Assembly: GCA_030267565.1 (NCBI GenBank)
Contig: BRXU01000005.1
Location: 5,174,001-5,238,000, forward strand
DNA from: Pleodorina starrii
Lineage: Eukaryota > Chlorophyta > Chlorophyceae > Chlamydomonadales > Volvocaceae
DNA length: 64,000 nucleotides
Reading direction: 5' to 3'
The notes under the pieces are model-generated. The model had not been told where the DNA came from, did no database searches, and saw only the letters and a list, made by a program, of their open reading frames with translations. Position 1 is the stretch's first letter, and each line of letters begins with the position of its first letter. Below, in pieces: positions 12,339 through 24,142 of this stretch. The position numbers and the translations under genes are program-made.

Positions 12339-15300
12339 ATGGATCAAACATTATCACATGATGATGGCTTCTGCGGTACCGGTGGCAGAAACGGTCGACT
12401 GCGGCTGGACAACGACTCCGCGGCCTCGTTCCGGTCAGAATCGAGTTGCAACCTCGTGGAGGCGGTTGGTGTAGTTTTGAAGCAGACAGATAGTTTTGGC
12501 AAGGAGTTTTTGGCCGTGCGGCAAACATGTGTCGCGCTTCGTGATGTCTACGACCAGTTTTCACCGTCCGTCTGCTGTTGTCCTACCGGATCGCTGCCTC
12601 ATCCATCGGCCGAGGAGATCAAGGCCGCCGTTCACGGCTTTCTTGCTCGCGGATGCAAGCCTACCTTTGTCACTGTGGCGCTCCCTTGGTCCGCTGACGT
12701 GGCAGCCTCCGAGCGGCGCGCGTAAGTCCGTGTAGGCCGTACAGATGATCACAGTCATCACCCAAACTGTTACACGCACTGCCTTTGGTTGTAACGACAG
12801 CATAAGGCGTGCCACTAGATGCGCGCCTACTTCAGTAGTACTGCATACATGTGAAAACTGCCTTACCTTCCGCACTGTCGTGCTGGTTACAAAATCCGCA
12901 CCGACCACGTACACCACTCCCCATCGATCTTCCCTTCTATCCCCCAGGCTCGCCTTCCTTAACACCGTGGCTGCTGCAGTGTCCGTAGACTTGGTTTTAC
13001 TAGCGGAGCATACACCGATGACGGAGGGCATAGTCCGGGCTGTCGCTCGTGTGAGCCCTCGGTTGGCAAGCTTACATCTGGAGTACAACGAGTACGAGGA
13101 TGAAGAGGGCGAGGAAGCTGGCGGCGAGGCACGGCCGCCTCCACTCGGGCCGGAGGAAGTGGAGCGGGCGACAGCAGCCACCCGACTGCTGCTGCAGCTC
13201 ACGGGCCCGCGGCTCCAACGTCTGACTATGGACGTAAACCAGCGCTGCATACCCGCGAAGGCTCTGGACGCCTTGTCGCACTGTACGACACTTACAAAGC
13301 TGTGGATCTCCTGCGACCTCTGTGCGGGGGACGATGGACTGGCGGGTACGTACGCACCGTGTGGCGTGCGCATTGTGCGTGTGCATAAGCGCCAGGCCCC
13401 ATACCCTAGCAGAGTGTGTACGTATCAGAGCTCACACCCAGAGCTTTGGCGTCGTTAAGTGCTCGCGTGTTGCCCCCCATGTTATGGTTCTGCGTTCGAG
13501 AATGCAACAAAGTAACATTTCCATCTCGTGGGGAATGACTGTGTGATCGAGCTTGCCTGCAGACACCAGCTCTCCTTCCATCCATTCATATGTGTGCCAA
13601 GCAACCCCTGCTGCCACACTCGCGTGTACTTTGACCCGTTACTTTGACTCTCCATCGCCGCAGCCGAGGCGGCTCTGCTGCGGACGCTTCCCTCGCTGAC
13701 GGCCCTCCGCGAGCTCTCCCTCATGGGACCCGATCGGGAGCCCTCCGACGATGCATTGCAGTGGCGCCAGAAGGCCGCCTCCCTGGAGTCCTGCCTAACC
13801 GCCCTCACCGGCCTCACCAGCCTATCTGTCTGCCTCCGCCCCCTAGTCTACGACGAGAACACGCTATATTACACCTCTGAGGCCCCCCTGGACCAGCAAG
13901 TGGGTCAACTTCGATCACAGGGGCGCCACCAGGCGGCAGCTCAGCTGCTGGCGGCGGATGCGGCAGAGTGGCGCACGCTGGCGGCAGTGGCGGGCTGCAT
14001 GCCGCAGTTGAACTGCCTGCGCACCCTCGCCTATGCCAACCTGGCTGACCTCGCGTCGCTGAGGTCGCTGAAGAGCCTTATCGTGGGGGGCATTGTGCTG
14101 CCAGAGGCGGCGGAGTCTGGCGGAGAAGTGGCCCCAGCAGGGCGGCCACCCGCGGCCGCCGGACACACGGCCGCGCAGTGTGCGCCCATGTACCTCCTGC
14201 CACCACTACTATATGAGCTGCTGGTCGACACGCCGCTGCCGGTGTCCGTCGCTGCTGCTGCGCTCCAGCGGCAGCAGTCGCCCGCCGCTGCCGGCCCAGC
14301 TGCTGCAGCAGCACCTGCTGCCATCGGCCTTCACACCCTCTTGCGAAACGTTTGGCGTGATACACCCTGCTGGGCCTTGGAGTTCACGGACCATGATATT
14401 GATGGGGCCGCGCGGCTGACTGCCAAGGCGGTCGCAGCAATGGCCGGGGTAGGTGCCCGCCTCAAGGCCAACTTCGCACCCGCGCCACCTCCTTGGAGGG
14501 CCGGGTCGTCGAGGCCTTTCGATGGCTGGGGCAGCCTGCACTTGGAAATCAGGTCAACGCCAGCTGGCGTGGCGGTGCACCCCCCACCGCCGCCCGATGG
14601 CGCCGTTGCGGGCAACGGCGTTGGAACGCACTGGAGCAACTGGCTCGGACTGCTGGTTTCGGAGCTACGGCCCTCAAGCCTGAAGCTCTCGGGGTTTGCC
14701 CTCACGCCGCACGACATGCTGAGCCTGGGGAGGCACGCGCCGTGGCTCAAGGTATGTGGGCTGGGTGGGCCCGTCGGGGGCTTACTTGGATTGCGTCCAC
14801 GGTGTGACGTGCGTGTATGGTGTAGGATGGATTCGTGGTGTGTCGTACCGTGTGTATGTACGTATGCACGGGAGAGCAGGGTGCATGGTTCTGGGCAGGG
14901 GTGCGTTATCACGCCGTCGCTCGGTGGCTGGGTGCGTACATGCGTGTCAATCGGACAGGGCGTGTAGGACGCGTGCTGGTATTCATTCTCACTGTTAGCG
15001 CTCGCACCCAACCGCGCACCCAACCGGCTGGGTGCGCCCAACCGCGCGTGCGGCCTGTTGTGTGGGTGTGTGGGTGTGTGACATGACAAACACATCCTTC
15101 CTTGCATTGTTGCGATGGGTGTAGCCTTGATTGCATGTGGATTGGTAGACACGCACGCACTCCTTCCGCCCCATCCCAAACCCGCTCCACACAGGCCCTG
15201 GACCTGCGCGGCTGCCGCTACCCCCTCCCCGCCCTGTCCTTACTAACCGGTCTGAGCTGTCTCGAGCAGTTGCAGCTGGACAGCTGGAGTATGCACCTCG

Positions 15301-15590
15301 AAGGCTTGGACCAGATGCGCATTTCTGCGGTTCTTCTGAGCCTGACTGCGCCGGTTTCACTCGTGGCTAACCAGCAGCAGCAGCAGCAGCAGGAGCAGCA
15401 GCAGCAAGAAGACGGCGGCTACCCCGCGGGAACCCCGCTGCCGCTGCCGCGCCTGCGCTGCCTCTACATCTACACGGAGCAATGGTCGATGGCCCTGCTG
15501 CACAACGCCCTGTCCTCTGTGGCATCGGAGCTGCAGCGGCGGCGGCCCAACCCTGCCAACTTGTCGATCATGCCATACGACCAACAATGA
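12339..15590 (+). CDS. F-box-like leucine-rich-repeat protein, copy A
   Basis: Four exons give 754 residues: 12339-12721, 12948-13345, 13664-14751, 15195-15590; phases close. The N-terminal segment (about residues 30-75, with VRQTCVALRDVYD) resembles a weak F-box, the part that docks substrate adaptors to SKP1 in SCF ubiquitin ligases. LRR-like segments follow, such as LTALRELSLMG, LTGLTSLSVCL, LRSLKSLIVGG and LSCLEQLQLDSW, separated by Ala/Pro-rich loops. An acidic patch lies in exon 2 and a CAG-coded polyglutamine run near the C-terminus. The start ATG is conserved in the duplicate. A TGTAA motif lies about 370 bases past the stop. The F-box assignment is inference from pattern and from a clearer paralogue at 24143; substrate unknown. 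Confidence 0.8.
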
Positions 15591-16683
15591 TTCACAATGA
15601 TCACACATCGTCCGTTGGAAGCAAGGAACGAACGGCTGCTGGTACCTACCTGCGGCCTGGGTAGCTAGAAAAGGCTGGTGCAGCGGCTTCATCCGCCTGC
15701 TGCTGCCTTCCCGCATTTGAATATTGTCCGACCGTTCCAATGTCAGAGCAGGAATGAAAGCGCCTCGCCCGGCACGAGAGGCGTAATGCGGCATGGCCTG
15801 TGTATGTGTGTGTGTTGATGGTGGGGCCGGCGGGATGTATGCTATGCGCAGCGGTGACGCGGCGCTGGGAAGGGTGTTGAGTCACACTGACGTATTTCGC
15901 CGTCTGTGCGTCTAGGCAGGTAGGTAGGTAGGAAGCGGATCCCGAGATATATGCATGGGTGTAAGGTGCGGGGCGCTACGCCCTGCCCTTCCTGGGCCCC
16001 GTCCGTCGCTCCCTAAAGCGGCCCCGACTTCGTGGTAGCCCGATGGTGGGTTCGTTCTTGCGGCCTCATGATGATGACCGGGCGGCAGCTGCGGCTGCGG
16101 CTGCCTCCGTCGATGACCCCGCACGCGCGGCGCGTTTCGCCCATCCGCCCTTCCGCGGCGCTCGGCGGTTTCGGGACGCACGCACGGCGGCCGGCTGGCG
16201 TCGGGAGCTACGAGCTACCGTAGCTATCGGTACGAGAGGGCGGGCGGGCCGGATGATGAAGCAGACAGGAGGCTCGGGGGCAAGGCTTGGGTTTGAGCTT
16301 TGAGGCAATGTACACCCGAAAAGTACCTGAGTGAAGAAGGCACCGCAGGGACATATAGATGACGGAAAGGTTGCGGGATGAGTGGAGCTGGTGATAGCAC
16401 TCTCGCATCGTTCGTTCAGATCGCTCGGTTGCGTGCTTGCATGTGCAAAGGCGGGATGAGAGGCAGGCACAGAAGGGGACGTGCACGTTCATGCGTCTCC
16501 AGCGGCCCGCAGCAGCAGGACAGGGCATCTACTGTGCATATACCGTATGTCGGTCGTATCGTTTGTACAAGTCGTGTATGTGTTCCTGCACATTGCTTTG
16601 GTCACATGCGTGCAGATGGACTCGTCGTCAGCGTTGCAACGTGTGCTACTTTAATTGCATTCCTCACTTGCGTTCGTTCGACA
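15591..16683. other. 3' flank of LRR copy A, conserved in the duplicate
   Basis: The stretch is largely matched by 21532-22770, including open frames rich in Ala and Arg that look conserved only because the whole block was duplicated. It ends at the duplication junction. No independent gene is supported. Confidence 0.6.
15960..15964 (+). promoter_or_regulatory. Candidate TGTAA polyadenylation signal of LRR copy A
   Basis: TGTAA is the usual polyadenylation motif in chlamydomonad algae and lies 370 bases after the stop. The matching site in copy B reads GCGTAA and has lost the motif. Confidence 0.4.
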
Positions 16684-17913
16684 TCATGGACGATCCGACG
16701 TCAAAGGTGTAGCCCTCGCGCTTGAAGTGCGCTCCGCGCTGCCGCCCGGCAGGAGATACCTGCACGTGCACGAGGGGGTTGGGGTTGGGGTATCGGGGTA
16801 ATACACACGAACCGCGGCGGAGAGAACGGAACGGAAGAGGGGGAGGGGAACCGGAAAGAGGGAGGGGAACCGGAAAGGGGAGGAGGCAGGGGCGGGAGTA
16901 GGGCCGGGGGGCCAGGTTACGTAGATGGGTCAGGGATTAGTTTGTGAGTTAGCACCGAGCGATTGACGAGGCGCTAAGAGGCGGAGGTTCCGCGGTCCGT
17001 GCGACCAGCGGTGGTGATGTAATGAAAACGAGACCGCAGCGAAGGAACGGAGACCGGCGGTGGTGGTGGTGGTGGTGAGTGTGGATGTAGTGGGGTCGGG
17101 GGGGAGTGTTCGTCGGCGGGCGGGCGGGCGGCTTTGGTAGCTTGGCCCCCTGGGAGTGCGTCATATACGGACGGGTGCGGACCGTGGCGCGGCAAACCCC
17201 CATGACCGGTCGCACTCGGCACGGGACCCGACCCGACCCGCGCACGGGACCTTGGTGTCCCGATCTCTTACGGGCATCGCGAGTTCGATCCACGGACGAA
17301 ACTGCTGCCGGTACTCCGCAAGGGAATTGCGGATGACACCTCCCGCCCGCCTCCGAGACGAGGCTCCGTCGCCCGTTGGTGCAAGCAGGTGGCAGCGACA
17401 ACGGCAACCTGGGCAAGAAATGATCCAACTTAGCCCCTGTCGCCCGTAATGTGGGTCGGTGTGATATGTAGATGTTGTCGTTGGGGAGATGCTGGGATGG
17501 CATGTTTGATGCAAGAATGCAGTTGCATGAATGCATTACTGAATACGATGCGTCATATGCATAATAGATTTCCAGCTAATCAACGTCGGTCATCACTCAT
17601 CTGGCAGACTCTCGGCCAGCCAGCCATGAACAGGGCTAACACCCCCACGCAACAGAGATTCAAATTCTATATAAGCTTCAGTGCTCATGACCTCGCGAGG
17701 TCGCTTGGAAGTGCCAAATCGTTATACGCTCTGCCGTACAGAAAGGTCACCCTACATTTCTGGGCGAACCTCGGTTCCCCTTGTAATCCTTGCATTCGAA
17801 TCATGATCAATGAGCCCAACTGAGCAGGGCCAAGCACTTCGTGCTTCGTCTTACACGCTGTGCGCTGCGGGAGCACGACTTGCTGCCTGCACCACATTCC
17901 TGTTCAGCTGCAT
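16684..17913 (-). pseudogene. Truncated CRTISO duplicate
   Basis: Contains counterparts of CRTISO exon 1 (17913-17855, start codon and donor kept), exon 2 (from 17408, 3' end lost) and exon 4 (ending at about 16684). The exon 4 copy has a 2-base insertion after the sequence for GGSA, which shifts the frame, and it lacks its last bases and donor at the duplication junction. Exon 3, which encodes the FAD-binding motif, is deleted together with neighbouring intron. An extra 360 bases interrupt the region between exon copies 2 and 1. Downstream exons 5-15 are absent. It cannot encode an isomerase, although the promoter and exon 1 could still be transcribed. Confidence 0.9.
17432..17795. other. 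About 360-bp segment present only in duplicate B
   Basis: Replaces the junction between two sequences that are adjacent in unit A (around 11209-11222). It is AT-richer than its surroundings. No inverted termini, target duplication or coding frame was recognised, so its origin is unknown. Confidence 0.55.
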
Positions 17914-18228
17914 TTTTCACACGCTCAAACAATGACTGACTTGTCCCTCTACGTATGTGCAGCAATATATGTGAACTATGCTCTTGTAATGGACGTGCAT
18001 CGTTTGATGTCTCGTACAGAGGTTGGCGTTGCACCGTTGCCAACTGAAATAATCGGCATCTTTTTCGAGAACTGAGTTTACAAATACATATTGGTATATT
18101 TGTGCTGCAAAACTTGCACCGTTAAGTATCTCCTGTCAATCGCGGCCCGATAGAGCCTGTTGACCTCATTATTTTGGCGTTGGGCGTAACTTCGATCTGG
18201 ATATCTTGTCGAGATTACCGTTCAAGTA
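17914..18228. promoter_or_regulatory. Promoter region of LRR copy B, without the insertion
   Basis: This 315-base stretch is the uninterrupted counterpart of 11334-12338. It shows the presumed ancestral layout between the CRTISO start and the LRR start. No specific elements were assigned. Confidence 0.45.
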
Positions 18229-21200
18229 ATGGATCAAACATTATCACATGAAGATGGCTTCTGCGGTACCGGCGGCAGAAACGCTCGACTGCGGCTGGAC
18301 TACGACTCCGCGGCCTCGTTCCGGTCAGAATCGAGTTGCAACCTCGTGGAGGCCATTGGTGTAGTTTTGAAACAAACAGATAGCTTCGGCAAGGGGGTTT
18401 TGGCCGTGCGGCAAACTTGCGGCGCGCTTCGTGATGTCTACGACCAGTTCTCACCGTCCCTCTGCTCATGTCCTACCGGGTCGCTGCCTCATCCATCGGC
18501 CGAGGAGATCGAAGCCGCCGTTCACGGCATTCTTGCTCGCGGATGCAAGCCCATCTTGGTCATTGTGGCGCTCCCTTGGTCCGCTGACGTGGCAGACTCC
18601 GAGCGGCGCGCGTAAGTCCATGTAGGCCGTACAGGTCATCACCAGCACCACGCAAACTGCTACACGCACTTCCGTTGGTTGTAACGACAGCATAAGGCGT
18701 GCCACTACATGCGCACCGACTTGAGTGGTACTGCATGCATGTCCAAACTGCCTGTCGTGCTGGTTAAATAATCCGCACCGACTCCGTACGCCATTCCCCA
18801 TCGATCCTCCCTTCCATTCCCCAGGCTCGCCCTCCTCAACAACGTGGCTGCTGCAGCATCCGTTGACTGGGTCGTACTAGCGAGGTATACACCGCTGACG
18901 GAGGGCATAGCCCGGGCTGTCGCTCGTGAAAGCCCTTGGCTGGCAGGGTTACATCTGGAGTACAACGACTACGAGGACGACGACTATGAGGACGAGGAAG
19001 ACGAGGGCGACGCACGGCCGCCCCCAGCCGGGCCGGAGGAAGTGGAGCGGGCGACAGCAGCCACCCGACTGCTGCTGCAGCTCATGGGCCCGCGGCTCCA
19101 ACGTCTGACCATATGCGTCCACCAGCGCCGCGTACCCGCGAAGGCCCTGGACGCCTTGTCGTACTGTACGACACTTACAAAGCTGTGCATTATAAGCGAC
19201 CTCTGTGCGGGGGAGGATGGACTGGCGGGTACGTACGCACCGTGTGGAGTGCGTCCGCATGGTGTGTCATTGTGCTTAGGCGCCAGCCCCATACCCTAGC
19301 AGAGTTTGTACGTATCAGAGCTCACACCCAGAGCTTTGGTGTCGTTAAGTGTTCGCGTGTTATGCCTCCCATGGGGAATGATGGTGTGATCGAGCTTGCT
19401 TGCAGACACCAGCTCTCCATCCATCCATTCATGTGTGTGCCAAGCAACCCCTGCTGCCACACTCGCGTGTACTTTGACCCGTTACTTTGACTCTCCATCG
19501 CCGCAGCCGAGGCGGCTCTGCTGCGGACGCTTCCCTCGCTGACGGCCCTCCGCGAGCTGTCCCTCATGGGACCCGATCGGGAGCCCTCCGACGATGCATT
19601 GCAGTGGCGCCAGAAGGCCGCCTCCCTGGAGTCCTGCCTAACCGCCCTCACCGGCCTCACCAGCCTAGCTGTCTGCCTGCGCCCCCTAGTCTACGATAAG
19701 GACACGCTACAGACCACCGCTGAGCCCCCCCTGGACCAGCAACTGCAACATCTGCGGTCACAGGGGCGCCACCAGGCGGCAGCTCAGCTGCTGGCGGCGG
19801 ATGCGGCCGAGTGGCGCACGCTGGCGGCAGTGGCGGGCTGCATGCCGCAGCTGAAGTGCCTGCACACCGCCGCCGTTGCCAACCTGGCCGACATGGCGGC
19901 GCTGAGGTCGCTGACCAAGCTTATCGTGGGGGCCATTGCGCTGCCAAAGGCGGCGGAGTCTGGCGGAGAAGTGGCCCCAGCAGTGGGGCCACCCGCGGCC
20001 GCCGGACACACGGCGGCGCAGTGTGCGCCCATGTACTCCCTGCCGCCACAACTGGAGATGCTGCTGGTCGACGCGCCCCTGCCGGTGTCCGTCGCTGCTG
20101 CTGCGCTCCAGCGGCAGCAGTCGCCCGCCGCTGCCGGCCCAGCTGCTGCAGCAGCGCCAGCAGCCATCGGCCTTCACACCCTATTGCGAAGCGTTGAGCG
20201 TGATACACCCTGCTGGGCCTTGGAGTTCACGGACCATGATATTGACAGGCGGCTGACTGCCAAGGCGGTCGCAGCAATGGCCGGGGTAGCTGCCCGCCTC
20301 AAGGCCAACTTCGCACCCGCGCCACCTCCGTGGCGGGCCTGTTCGTCGAGGCCTTTCGATGGCTGGGGCAGCCTGCACTTGGACATCAGGTCTGATGGCG
20401 CGGCGGTGCGCCCCCCAAAGCCGCCCGATGGCGCCGTTGCGGGCAGCGGCGATGGAACACACTGGAGCAGCTGGCTGGGACAACTGGTTTCGGAGCTACG
20501 GCCACCCAGCCTGGAGCTCTCGGGGTTCGCCCTCACGCCGCATGACATGCTGAGCCTGGGGAGGCACGCGCCGTGGCTCAAGGTATGTGGGCTGGGTGGG
20601 CCCGTCGGGGGCTTACTTGGATTGCGTCCACGGCGTGTATGGTGTAGGCTGGATTCGTGGTGTGTCGTACCGTGTGTATGTACGTATGTACGTATGCACG
20701 GGAGAGCAGGGTGCATGGTACTGGGCAGGGGTGCGTTATCACGCCGTCGCTCGGTGGCTGGGTGCGTACATGCGTGTCAATCGGACAGGGCGTGTAGGAC
20801 GCGTGCTGGTATTCATTCTCACTGTAAGCGCTCGCACCCAACCGCGCACCCAACCGGCTGGGTGCGCCCAACTGCGCGTGCGGCCTGTGTTGTGTGTGTG
20901 GGCGTGCGACATGACAAACCCATCCTTCCTTGCATTGGTGCGATGGGTGTAGCCTTAATTGCATGTGGATTGGTAGACACGCACGCACGTATGCAAGGCA
21001 GGGAGACCGCACCGACAGGCATCATGTTCTGGCTAGATAGGAGTGCGTGAGTGCGTGCGTGAGTGGCCATAATAATGCCGCCCCCGGGCCCTACCTGCCG
21101 CCCCATCCCAAACCCGCTCCACACAGGCTCTGGACCTGCGCGGATGCGACTACCCCCGGCCGGCCCTGTCCTTACTGACCGGTCTGAGCTGTCTCGAGCA

Positions 21201-21531
21201 GCTGCAGCTGGACTTGATTGCCGGTGCGTACCTCAGACAAAGGGACAAGATGAACATTTCTGCGGTGTTTCTGAGCCTGACTGCGCCGGTTTCACTCGTG
21301 GCCAACAACCACCACCAGCAGCAGCAGCAGGGGCAGCAGCAGCAGCAAGAAGACGGCGGCTACCCCTCGGGAACTCCGCTGCCGCTGCCGTGCCTGCGCT
21401 GCCTCCGCATCTACACGGAGCCTTGGACGGAGGCCCTGCTGTGCAACGCCCTGTCCTCTGTGGCATTGGAACTGCAGCGGCGGCGGCCCAACCCTGCCAA
21501 CTTGTCGATCATGTCACTCGGCGAAGAATGA
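18229..21531 (+). CDS. F-box-like leucine-rich-repeat protein, copy B
   Basis: Paralogue of 12339-15590 with the same four-exon structure: 18229-18611, 18825-19228, 19507-20582, 21127-21531, giving 755 residues. The intron positions, the start and the degenerate F-box-like N-terminus are conserved. The frame is open throughout despite many substitutions and small in-frame indels, which suggests that both copies are under constraint. Differences cluster in the acidic loop of exon 2, in the loops of exon 3 and around the polyglutamine tract of exon 4. It probably acts as a substrate adaptor or LRR scaffold, but this is inference; the partner is unknown. Confidence 0.8.
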
Positions 21532-24142
21532 CTCAATTCGTCTGTTAGAAGCAAGCAAGCAACGAACGGCTGCTGGTACCTGCGGCCTGGGTAGCTAGAT
21601 AGTGCTGTTGCAGCGGCGGCAACCGCCTGCTGCTGCCTTTACGCCTTTGTATATTATTGTACGACCGTGCCAATGTCAGAGCAGGAATGAACGCGCCTCG
21701 CACGGCGCGAGAGGCGTAATGCGGCATGGCCTGTGTATTTATGTGTGTGTATGTGTGTGTGTGTGTGTGTTGATGGTGGGGCCGGCGGGGGATGCATGCT
21801 ATGCGCAGCGGTGATGCGGCGCTGGAAAGGATGTTGAGTCGCACTGACACAGACTGCCGCCTGTGCGTCTGGGCAGGTAGGTAGGTAGGTAGGAAGCGGA
21901 CCCCAGGATATATATATATATATATATATGCATGGGCGTAAGGTGCGGGGCGCCACGCACGCCTGCCTTCCTGGGCCCCGTCCGTCGCTCCCTTGAGCGG
22001 CCCCGACTTCGTGGTAGCCCGATGGTGGGTTCGTTCTTGCGGCCTTATGATGATGGCCGGGCTGCGGCTGCGGCTGCCTCCGTCGATGACCCCGCGCGCG
22101 CGGCGCGTCTCGCCCATCCGTCCTTCCGCGGCGCTCGGCGGTTTCGGCTGGCGTCGGGACGCACTGCCGCCGGTGGCGTCCACGCACCCAAGCAGCTGGG
22201 CATCATCATCAGGGCGTACGGATGGGCTCGCTCGGAGGATAAGATGTATGCGTTGAATGATGAAGAGCATGTGGTATCATGGTTGGGCACACCGGTACAT
22301 GTTTGTTGCAGCTACGTAGCCGGACTGACGGACGCACGGAAGGAAGCTCCTGGATGACGCATTCGGGTGTGTCGAGACCCGAGGAGGGGTGCACGCATGG
22401 CGCCAAGCGGTTTCTGCTGTCCAAGCTACCGTGTTGTACCTATCGGTGCGTGAGGGCCGGCGGGTCTGATGATGAAGCAGCTCTGGAGCAAGGCTGGCTT
22501 GGGTTTAGAGGCAATACATACCCGAAAAGGACCTGCGTGCAACGACGGGATAGATAGATGGGAGGCAGGTACAGAAGTGGACGTGCGCGTTCATGCGTCT
22601 CCAGCAGCCAGCAGCAGCAGGACAGGACATCTACTGCGTGTGCTTATGTCGGTCGTATGGTGTATACATGTATGTCGTGTGTTCCTGCACATTGCTTTGG
22701 TCACATGCGTGCGGATGGACTCGTCGTCAGCGTTGCAACGTGTGCTACTTAATTGCATTCCTCGCTCGCCTTCGGCATGCAGCTAGTCACTCAGTTTGAA
22801 GTAGTCGTTCAGTTTGACGTAGTCGCTCAGTTTGTAGTAGTCGCTCAGTTTGAATCAGTCGGCATGGTGGATTCTGATCTGACCAGGCAACAGCAGGCAC
22901 AAATAATCTCCGCCCCGCAGGTGTGCAGTGGAGGGTCCGGTCGGGGGTTGCTTGCTGCTGCTTACTGTTTGCGCTGCTGGCGGGAGGGCCGTGCCGACTA
23001 CGGTAGTTTTCCGACTACAGTAGCACAGTCGTTTGGAGCTCAGTCGACGCACAGCTGATGCGCGAGATGCGTGATCGGCCACCCTGGATGCATGGTACGG
23101 TAGTGCCGGACGTGGGGGATAGATTGGGCTTGGAGGGGTGTGGCCGCTGCTCGCGCTTTGGCGAGCAGCGGTGAGAGTCGAAACAACAGCAGTCGCTGGC
23201 CAGTCGTCAACTGGTTTGTGGACCGTGACAACGAGCAAAGGAACATCCTACGCTTTGCGTCCACCTCGACCACCGCAATATTAATCATGAGTTGTAAACC
23301 TATCAGTTTCTACTCTCACTTTCAGTAGTAGTCGTTCTTATCCATCTGGGGCTCTTGCAGCTTGCGAGCGCAGTCAACCAGGAGGCTCGCGTTCCGAGTC
23401 GGACGCCGTTCAGTGCGCACTCACACTCCTGGGCGCCCGACAACCGATCAGCATGATTTATACGCGACTATCACCGCTCAACGGACTTGCATGCCGCAAG
23501 TTCGATTCCCATGGCCTGCCACTGGTGAGGTGTTCCCCCAAGAAAAACCTAGTCAGGGTTTCTGGTGTGGGGGAGTTGGGCGCGGAGCTCTACCCGATGT
23601 GCCAGATACGCAGGGTGTCGTGACAGGTAGTTATGTTCGCCTTGCTTGCACACACCCGCCGGGCCTGGGAAGGTCGACATCTCTGACACTCCGAATCCTC
23701 AAGATCCAGCAGAAGCTCCTGCGGACACTCCTGCTGTTACAGAACAGGAGCGTGTTACAGGCTCCGCAGCCGCACTGCTCTGCTCTGGGCTTCGAGCGCG
23801 ACCTTTCTAGACCCTTGCAACCTGTTGCAACCGTTCACCTCGACGACAGTGCAGACAGTGCAAACTGAAGTTGTAAAGGTGCAACCTACTACTGCTGATG
23901 GGTCCGGGCTGGAATTGCATGTGGGGTGCTTTCTGCTTTGGGATCCGGATCCCACGGCGGATCCCAGAAGAAGTAACTACCAACAGGAATCGTACCGGCA
24001 ACCAAAAGTATGCATTTTTCGATCGCTGTATGAGCGTGCACGCTAATATAGGCGATTTTTCAATACGACAACCCTGCGACAACTCACGTAATGTTCACAA
24101 TTTGATTCTCAACTGATTTTGAAAGAGACGCGATCGATTATT
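21532..24142. other. Intergenic, repeat-bearing; no gene recognised
   Basis: The first 1.2 kb matches the 3' flank of LRR copy A. A TG run lies near 21740-21770 and a TA run at about 21908-21930. Beyond 22770 the sequence is unique to this window. It includes an 18-bp tandem repeat (22791-22862) and a tRNA-like B-box motif near 23490. No open frame has a recognisable domain. Confidence 0.5.
22791..22862. repeat. Four tandem copies of an 18-bp unit
   Basis: The unit is TCAGTTTGANGTAGTCGC, repeated at 22791, 22809, 22827 and 22845 with 1-4 changes in the last copy. It starts just where similarity to the upstream duplicate ends. Confidence 0.85.

Larger units (their letters stand above)
9738..22770. 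repeat. Head-to-tail segmental duplication (two units of about 6-7 kb)
   Basis: Unit A (about 9738-16683) contains CRTISO exon 4 to exon 1 and the first LRR gene. Unit B (about 16684-22770) repeats the same order and orientation: a CRTISO fragment, then the second LRR gene, then matching 3' flank. The A/B junction falls inside the CRTISO exon 4 sequence at about 16683. Relative to A, unit B lacks about 640 bases (A 10512-11151) and a promoter insertion (A 11418-12104), and it carries about 360 extra bases (17432-17795). Confidence 0.88.

Noticed and set aside
15912..16303. Ala/Arg-rich frames conserved in both LRR 3' flanks
   Set aside because: Conservation is explained by the segmental duplication of non-coding flank; no domain, and the frame is not preserved with a start.
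17685..17897. Short gene resembling the CRTISO N-terminal region
   Set aside because: It is the duplicated exon 1 and intron read in a wrong frame. Exon 3 is deleted and exon 4 is frameshifted.
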